NCBI GenBank assembly: GCA_002335355.1 | Contig: DCTD01000055.1 | Span: 35,600-44,324 of the forward strand | Direction of reading: 5' to 3' | Origin: Patescibacteria group bacterium UBA1449 | GTDB taxonomy: Bacteria; Patescibacteriota; Microgenomatia; UBA1400; UBA1449 | DNA: 8,725 bases | In this document: one piece after another, positions 4,941-8,725 of the stretch | Layout: each line of letters begins with the position of its first letter | Position numbering within the stretch: position 1 is the stretch's first letter | Notes under the pieces: model-generated | Seen by the model: the letters and a program-made list of their open reading frames with translations, nothing else | Database searches by the model: none | What the model was told of the DNA's origin: nothing | Program-made: the position numbers and the translations under genes

Positions 4941-6146
4941 ATGAATATGAAGAAAATTGCTCTACTCGGTTCAACCGGCTCTATTGGTACACAAACACTG
5001 GATGTGGTCAGGCAGTTAAACGATAGGTTTCAGGTTGTTGCTGTAACGGCGAACACTAATGTTGAGTTACTCAATCGACAGATAGCTGAGTTTAAACCGC
5101 TTCATGTTGGCATAACGCATCAAACCCTTAAACATACTGTTAAAGCAGGAAGAGGATTGAAAATATATAGTGGGGAAGAAGAGATTCTCGGTATGATTGA
5201 AGTGCTTGAGTGTGATCTTGTCGTCGTCGCGCTTGCTGGAGCAGCTGGTTTGCGTCCGGCAGTTACTGCTCTTACTTCAGGCAAGAGTGTCGCTCTGGCA
5301 ACTAAAGAGGTCATGGTTTTGGCAGGAGAATTGGTTAATACACTGATTTGTCAAAAAAATAAGCAGCTTCGTTTACAACACAAGCCTGAAATTGACCTTT
5401 ACCCAATTGACAGTGAACATAGTGCTATTTGGCAATCGTTGCGTTCAGGAAAGCAGGAAGAAGTTGAAAAGATTATTCTTACCTGTAGCGGCGGTCCGTT
5501 TTTAGGGAAAACAAAAGAAGAGTTGAAACATGTTAGCGTTGCTCATGCTCTCAATCATCCTAATTGGAAGATGGGTAAACGGATTACAATTGATAGCGCT
5601 ACCTTAATGAATAAAGGCTTGGAAGTAATCGAAGCTACCCGTCTTTTTTCTGTTTCACCTCAGCTAATTGAGGTAGTTATTCATCCTCAGAGTATCTTAC
5701 ATTCAGCGGTTCAGTTTCAGGATGGTTCGATTATTGGCCAGTTTGGGTTCCCTGATATGCGGTTGCCTATCCAATATGTGTTAACATATCCAGAACGGTC
5801 CAAGAATACCTTTTCGAGATTATCTCTGGCTGATGTTGGCAGTTTGACCTTTGCCAAACCTGACCGTGAAACCTTTCCATGTCTTTCTCTTGCCTATACT
5901 GCCCTTGAGGCGGGTGGTACAATGCCCACGGTTTTAAATGCTGCCGATGAAGTTGCCGTTTCGTTGTTTTTACAGGAAAAAATATCGTTTCTGGAGATTC
6001 CTGAGCTGATTGCTACAGTCATGTCTGATCACTCTGTCGTTCAGGAGCCAACGCTTGAAGCTATTTTGGCAGCTGATAGTTGGGCCCGGGAGAAAAGTTT
6101 TACCTATAATTCATCACGGCGTACTCACTTTATGTTTAGAACTTAA
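4941..6146 (+). CDS. dxr: 1-deoxy-D-xylulose 5-phosphate reductoisomerase
   Basis: Dxr rearranges and reduces 1-deoxy-xylulose 5-phosphate to MEP using NADPH and a divalent metal. It is the first committed step of the pathway. The 401 residues match the usual length. Visible motifs are the nucleotide-binding GSTGSIG (10-16), the metal ligands D157 and E159 in PIDSEHSAIWQ, E228 in the NKGLEVIEA segment, SGGPF (183-187), the flexible-loop HPNWKMGKRITIDSA (206-220) with its tryptophan, and HPQSILHS (248-255). The usual ANKES segment reads ATKEV (120-124): the lysine and glutamate are kept, but the asparagine, which contacts the cofactor in known structures, is threonine. The start follows the upstream stop by 1 nt. 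A 55-bp gap follows the gene, the largest inside the pathway cluster. Confidence 0.97.
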   Translation: MNMKKIALLGSTGSIGTQTLDVVRQLNDRFQVVAVTANTNVELLNRQIAEFKPLHVGITHQTLKHTVKAGRGLKIYSGEEEILGMIEVLECDLVVVALAGAAGLRPAVTALTSGKSVALATKEVMVLAGELVNTLICQKNKQLRLQHKPEIDLYPIDSEHSAIWQSLRSGKQEEVEKIILTCSGGPFLGKTKEELKHVSVAHALNHPNWKMGKRITIDSATLMNKGLEVIEATRLFSVSPQLIEVVIHPQSILHSAVQFQDGSIIGQFGFPDMRLPIQYVLTYPERSKNTFSRLSLADVGSLTFAKPDRETFPCLSLAYTALEAGGTMPTVLNAADEVAVSLFLQEKISFLEIPELIATVMSDHSVVQEPTLEAILAADSWAREKSFTYNSSRRTHFMFRT

Positions 6147-6201
6147 GGTGCAAAAAACGTATGTTGTGTAAACTGTTACTAACAATTAATGATTTTTTAA
6201 T
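6147..6201 (+). promoter_or_regulatory. 55-bp AT-rich spacer before ispD, possible internal promoter
   Basis: This is the only sizeable gap between the pathway genes. It holds an A6 run (6152-6157), a T6 run (6193-6198) and a weak TTGTGT (6164-6169) to TAATGA (6187-6192) promoter-like pair at 17-bp spacing. The A- and T-runs could pair, but the stem would be A/T only, so I do not call a terminator. No ribosome binding site precedes ispD. Confidence 0.2.
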
Positions 6202-6900
6202 ATGAACTGGATAATCATTGTTGCAGGCGGCAACGGCGAGCGGATGAACCTTGGCTATAACAAGATTTTTGCCAAACTCAATAAAAAGCCAATCATTTAC
6301 TGGACGCTAAAAGTTTTTGAGGATAGTCCGGTTATTGATAAGATTGTTATTTCTTCAAAAGAAACGGATGCAAAAAAGATTGCACAAATCGTAAAAAAAT
6401 ATGGGTTTGCCAAGGTTGTCGGTTTTGTAACAGCCGATAAAACCCGCCAGGATTCAACCTTTAAAGTCTTAGAGTATCTCAAAGATAAAGCAGCTGAACA
6501 TGACTTGATCGGTGTTCATAATGGTGTTAATCCCTTTGTTACCCCATCAGAACTAAAGGAAGTCTTTAGTGCAGCCAAGCAGTATGGGGCTTCACTGCTC
6601 GCTCATCCGGCCCGGGATAGGGTGAAAATTACCGATGATAATACCATTATCCAGCACACACCTATAAGGACCTCATGTTGGTATGCCCAGACACCTCAGG
6701 TTGCCACGTTTGGAAATTTGTACAAAGCCTTTATTAAAGCTCAGGAAGATAACTTTGTGGGCACAGATGATACGCAACTGTTGGAACGGATTGATCTTAA
6801 AGCCAAGATAGTTCACTGTTCAAACATGAACTTTAAGATAACCTTTAAAGAAGATCTCATTTTAGCCCGGCGTATTGTTAAAAACTTTCATGAAAAATAA
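6202..6900 (+). CDS. ispD: 2-C-methyl-D-erythritol 4-phosphate cytidylyltransferase, divergent
   Basis: IspD transfers CMP from CTP to MEP, the third step of the pathway. The 232-residue protein keeps the nucleotidyltransferase fold signals: the N-terminal VAGGNGERM loop (7-15) with R14, K21 in NKIF, TRQDS (81-85), AQTPQ (162-166) preceded by R156, GTDD (187-190), and K212 in FKITFKEDL near the C-terminus. Two departures stand out. The family's PKQF is NKIF, and the HDxARP motif is HNGVNP (106-111), so both the aspartate and the arginine that contact substrate in the E. coli enzyme are asparagine. The usual DT of the D-T-(I/V)-K stretch is DR (139-140). Position between dxr and ispF and the overall fit make the assignment firm despite this. 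The gene lies 5 nt before ispF and has no Shine-Dalgarno sequence. Confidence 0.9.
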   Translation: MNWIIIVAGGNGERMNLGYNKIFAKLNKKPIIYWTLKVFEDSPVIDKIVISSKETDAKKIAQIVKKYGFAKVVGFVTADKTRQDSTFKVLEYLKDKAAEHDLIGVHNGVNPFVTPSELKEVFSAAKQYGASLLAHPARDRVKITDDNTIIQHTPIRTSCWYAQTPQVATFGNLYKAFIKAQEDNFVGTDDTQLLERIDLKAKIVHCSNMNFKITFKEDLILARRIVKNFHEK

Positions 6901-6905
6901 TACCT

Positions 6906-7394
6906 ATGTTTAGAATTGGTCTTGGACAGGATTCCCATCGGTTTAGTACACAAGCAGATAAAACGTTAGTATTGGCTGGAATTGAGGTTACAGATCACCC
7001 AGGACTTGAAGCTAATTCAGATGGGGATGTCATTTTCCATAGTCTTTGCAATGCCTTAAGCTCAGCTCTTGGTGGTGATTCAATCGGGACTTGGGCAGAC
7101 AAAGTGTGTTTGGAGGATGGCATCAAAGATAGTGAAAAATATGTCGAGTATATTTTAAAAGAAGTCATAAAAAAAGGTTATAACATTAGTAACGTTTCGG
7201 TGTGTGTCGAAGCCAATAAACCTAGAATTCCACTTAGTACAATTCAACGAATGAAACAGAATATCGCTCGGGTCCTGGGCCTTACGCACAATGCGGTAGG
7301 AATCACTTTTACTTCCGGTGAAGAATTAACTGCATTTGGCCGAGGTGAAGGCATTCAGGTGATAACAACTGTCCTTTTAACTAGACATGATTAG
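6906..7394 (+). CDS. ispF: 2-C-methyl-D-erythritol 2,4-cyclodiphosphate synthase, divergent
   Basis: IspF closes CDP-ME 2-phosphate to the cyclodiphosphate and releases CMP. The family is a trimer with a zinc site between subunits. The 162-residue protein has the normal length and the three zinc ligands D9, H11 (GQDSHRF) and H45, plus SDGDV (38-42), GYNISNV (91-97) and FGRGEGI (144-150). Several positions that line the active site in the E. coli enzyme differ: GYDVH is GQDSH, GHSD is ANSD (H34 to N37), the DAL aspartate is N49, GDIG is GDSIG (the aspartate is shifted by one residue), and the TTTE segment is TSGE (136-139). It overlaps ispE by 8 nt, which suggests translational coupling. The same pattern of conserved metal site and altered pocket may be a clade feature. 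Confidence 0.92.
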   Translation: MFRIGLGQDSHRFSTQADKTLVLAGIEVTDHPGLEANSDGDVIFHSLCNALSSALGGDSIGTWADKVCLEDGIKDSEKYVEYILKEVIKKGYNISNVSVCVEANKPRIPLSTIQRMKQNIARVLGLTHNAVGITFTSGEELTAFGRGEGIQVITTVLLTRHD

Positions 7395-8238
7395 AGAGCA
7401 TGCTTTTGCCAAGTTAAACCTAAACCTCCATTTGTTACCGGAAAAGACTTCAGACGGTTTATATCCCGTGCATTTTATAAACTGTCAACTAGCATTGTGT
7501 GATGAGATAGAGATCAAAAGAACTACAGCAAATAAGGTGAGACTCCACTGTGATGATCCGCGGTTGCCGCTTGATACAGACAACCTGGTTATGAAAGCAG
7601 CCCAGCTGTTGTACCAAGGCCAATCAGGGGCAACTATTACCGTAAAGAAGCGAATCCCGATTACCGCAGGTTTGGGTGGAGGTAGTGCTGATGCAGCAGC
7701 AACAATCAGAGGTTTAGCCAAACTCCGGCAGATTGAGCTTACTAACAAACTTCTAGATCATTTAGCAAGTCAGTTGGGGAAAGATGTCTATTACTGTCTT
7801 AGAGGGGGATTGTGTGAAGTTACTGGTTCGGCTGAAGTCGTTACACCGTTGCCCTACGTACTCCCACGATTGTGGGTGGTAGCAATTACACCAGAAGATC
7901 AAAAACCCTCTACCGGTTGGATGTATCAAAACCTTAACCCAGCTTATTTAGGCCATCAGGTTTCAAGCATTGAAACCTTGAAACAGGCAGTAAAACATAA
8001 TGATATCGAAACAATTATTGGCTCAGTTTGGAATGACTTTGACTTACTAGTTAGTGAAACATTTGACAGTGTTTCTGCAATTAAAACTGATTTAAAAACG
8101 CATGGTGCTGTAAACACGGTACTGGCTGGATCAGGACTGACAACTGTTGGTTTCTTTAAGACAAAAGAGATAGCAGAAAAAGCATTTGTAGCATTAAAAT
8201 CAAAATATCCCTCGGTTATTTTGACACATACTCTATGA
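7387..8238 (+). CDS. ispE: 4-diphosphocytidyl-2-C-methyl-D-erythritol kinase, divergent
   Basis: IspE phosphorylates CDP-ME on the 2-hydroxyl with ATP and belongs to the GHMP kinase superfamily. The 283-residue protein matches the family length. Motif 1 is AKLNLNLHL (8-16) with K9. The ATP-binding loop is [15 protein letters not shown] (91-105). The catalytic aspartate is D133 in LGKDVYY. Motif 3 is LAGSG (246-250), and NDFDL (216-220) replaces the usual NDLE-type stretch. The substrate segment normally read as DGYHxLxT is DGLYPVHFI (23-31), so the conserved tyrosine-histidine pair is shifted or lost. The start at 7387 overlaps the ispF stop by 8 nt, and the stop overlaps the ispG start as ATGA. 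The enzyme would act between IspD and IspF; the gene order ispD-ispF-ispE does not follow reaction order. Confidence 0.93.
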   Translation: MIREHAFAKLNLNLHLLPEKTSDGLYPVHFINCQLALCDEIEIKRTTANKVRLHCDDPRLPLDTDNLVMKAAQLLYQGQSGATITVKKRIPITAGLGGGSADAAATIRGLAKLRQIELTNKLLDHLASQLGKDVYYCLRGGLCEVTGSAEVVTPLPYVLPRLWVVAITPEDQKPSTGWMYQNLNPAYLGHQVSSIETLKQAVKHNDIETIIGSVWNDFDLLVSETFDSVSAIKTDLKTHGAVNTVLAGSGLTTVGFFKTKEIAEKAFVALKSKYPSVILTHTL

Positions 8239-8725
8239 TCACACGAGAACAAACGCGAGCTGTATCTGTTGGGACACTTACTATTGGCGGTGGTAATCCT
8301 ATCCGGGTGCAGTCAATGACTCAAACTAATACCGCTGATGTTGAGGCGACTGTGGCTCAAATTCACGAGCTTGAAGCTGTCGGCTGTGAGATTATTCGGG
8401 TAACCGTGCCGGATATGGAGGCAGCTTATGCCATTGGTGAGATCAAAAAACAGATCACTATTCCTTTGGTAGTGGATATCCATTTTCAGTATCAACTAGC
8501 ACTGGAAAGTATCAAACAAGGAGCCGATAAGGTCCGGATTAATCCTGGCAATATTGGTGGTGAAGATAAAGTCAAAGCAGTTGTAGCTGCCTGTAAAGAA
8601 AAGCATATCCCCATTCGTATTGGGATCAATATGGGGTCACTGGAAAAGGATTTGTTTGAAAAATATGGGAAATACGGAGTTGCCCGGGTCATGATTGAAT
8701 CAGCCACTCGGCACATTCAAATATT
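8235..8725 (+). CDS. ispG: 4-hydroxy-3-methylbut-2-en-1-yl diphosphate synthase, N-terminal part (runs off the right edge)
   Basis: IspG (GcpE) reduces the cyclodiphosphate to HMBPP, the substrate of IspH, using a [4Fe-4S] cluster. I translated 163 codons from the ATG at 8235, which overlaps the ispE stop by 4 nt. The visible part is the TIM-barrel domain with the family landmarks VQSMTQTNT (25-33), IIRVTVPD (53-60), VVDIHFQY (79-86), [10 protein letters not shown] (99-108) and [13 protein letters not shown] (128-140). These match the E. coli enzyme closely; the only small change noted is GINMGS in place of GVNAGS. The C-terminal cluster-binding cysteines lie outside the window, so completeness cannot be judged. 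The gene is the last of the pathway set seen here. Confidence 0.95.
   Translation, partial: MITREQTRAVSVGTLTIGGGNPIRVQSMTQTNTADVEATVAQIHELEAVGCEIIRVTVPDMEAAYAIGEIKKQITIPLVVDIHFQYQLALESIKQGADKVRINPGNIGGEDKVKAVVAACKEKHIPIRIGINMGSLEKDLFEKYGKYGVARVMIESATRHIQI

Noticed and set aside
6147..6201. Intrinsic terminator between dxr and ispD
   Set aside because: The A6 and T6 runs could only form a weak A/T stem with a long loop, without a GC-rich hairpin.
7485..7748. Minus-strand reading frames antisense to ispE, dxr, ispD, ispH and ispG
   Set aside because: They mirror strongly conserved enzymes on the plus strand and show no recognisable domain.
1500..8238. Recoded TGA (glycine or tryptophan) as in some CPR lineages
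   Set aside because: TGA ends the 3191-3562 gene and ispE at the expected places, and no conserved protein needs read-through.
1..8725. CRISPR arrays, tRNA or rRNA genes, insertion sequences
   Set aside because: No spaced repeats, cloverleaf-like segments, transposase genes or terminal inverted repeats were seen on reading both strands.

Overview
The window looks like a piece of a bacterial chromosome from a small-genome, uncultivated lineage, most likely Patescibacteria/CPR and perhaps Microgenomates-like. The reasons are the tandem block of short two-helix type IV secretion pilin-like proteins, the tight gene packing, the scarcity of Shine-Dalgarno sequences, and MEP-pathway enzymes (IspD, IspF, IspE) with consistently unusual active-site motifs. 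The taxonomic call is inference from protein style, not from a marker gene. TGA is used as an ordinary stop (the 3191-3562 gene and ispE) and no gene needs TGA read-through, so the recoded CPR groups (Gracilibacteria/Absconditabacteria) are unlikely.

Layout. Positions 1-1394 (minus strand) hold four consecutive small membrane-protein genes. They all share one pattern: hydrophobic helix, 'GIT-ITaG' turn, short charged loop, second hydrophobic helix. They read as paralogous pilin-like subunits, the last one cut by the window edge. A 105-bp divergent intergenic region (1395-1499) carries a good extended -10 promoter for this block, a weaker promoter candidate for the plus strand, and an 11-bp perfect palindrome. 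The plus strand from 1500 encodes a trans-type polyprenyl diphosphate synthase. After a 94-bp gap come an ECF-type sigma factor and an overlapping two-helix membrane protein of unknown function. The rest is a compact isoprenoid operon: ispH, a YjbQ/UPF0047 protein, dxr, ispD, ispF, ispE and ispG (cut by the right edge).

How the genes work together. Dxr, IspD, IspE, IspF, IspG and IspH catalyse six of the seven steps of the methylerythritol phosphate (MEP) pathway, from 1-deoxy-xylulose 5-phosphate to IPP and DMAPP. The polyprenyl synthase would condense these into a longer prenyl diphosphate, probably C20. The first enzyme, Dxs, is not in the window, and neither are an IPP isomerase or an undecaprenyl diphosphate synthase. 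The genes from the sigma factor to ispG are mostly overlapping or separated by 0-5 bp, with one larger gap of 55 bp before ispD, so they probably form one or two transcripts. The sigma factor at the head of the run, coupled to a small membrane protein, is a candidate local regulator. No RNA gene, CRISPR array, insertion sequence or convincing intrinsic terminator was seen.
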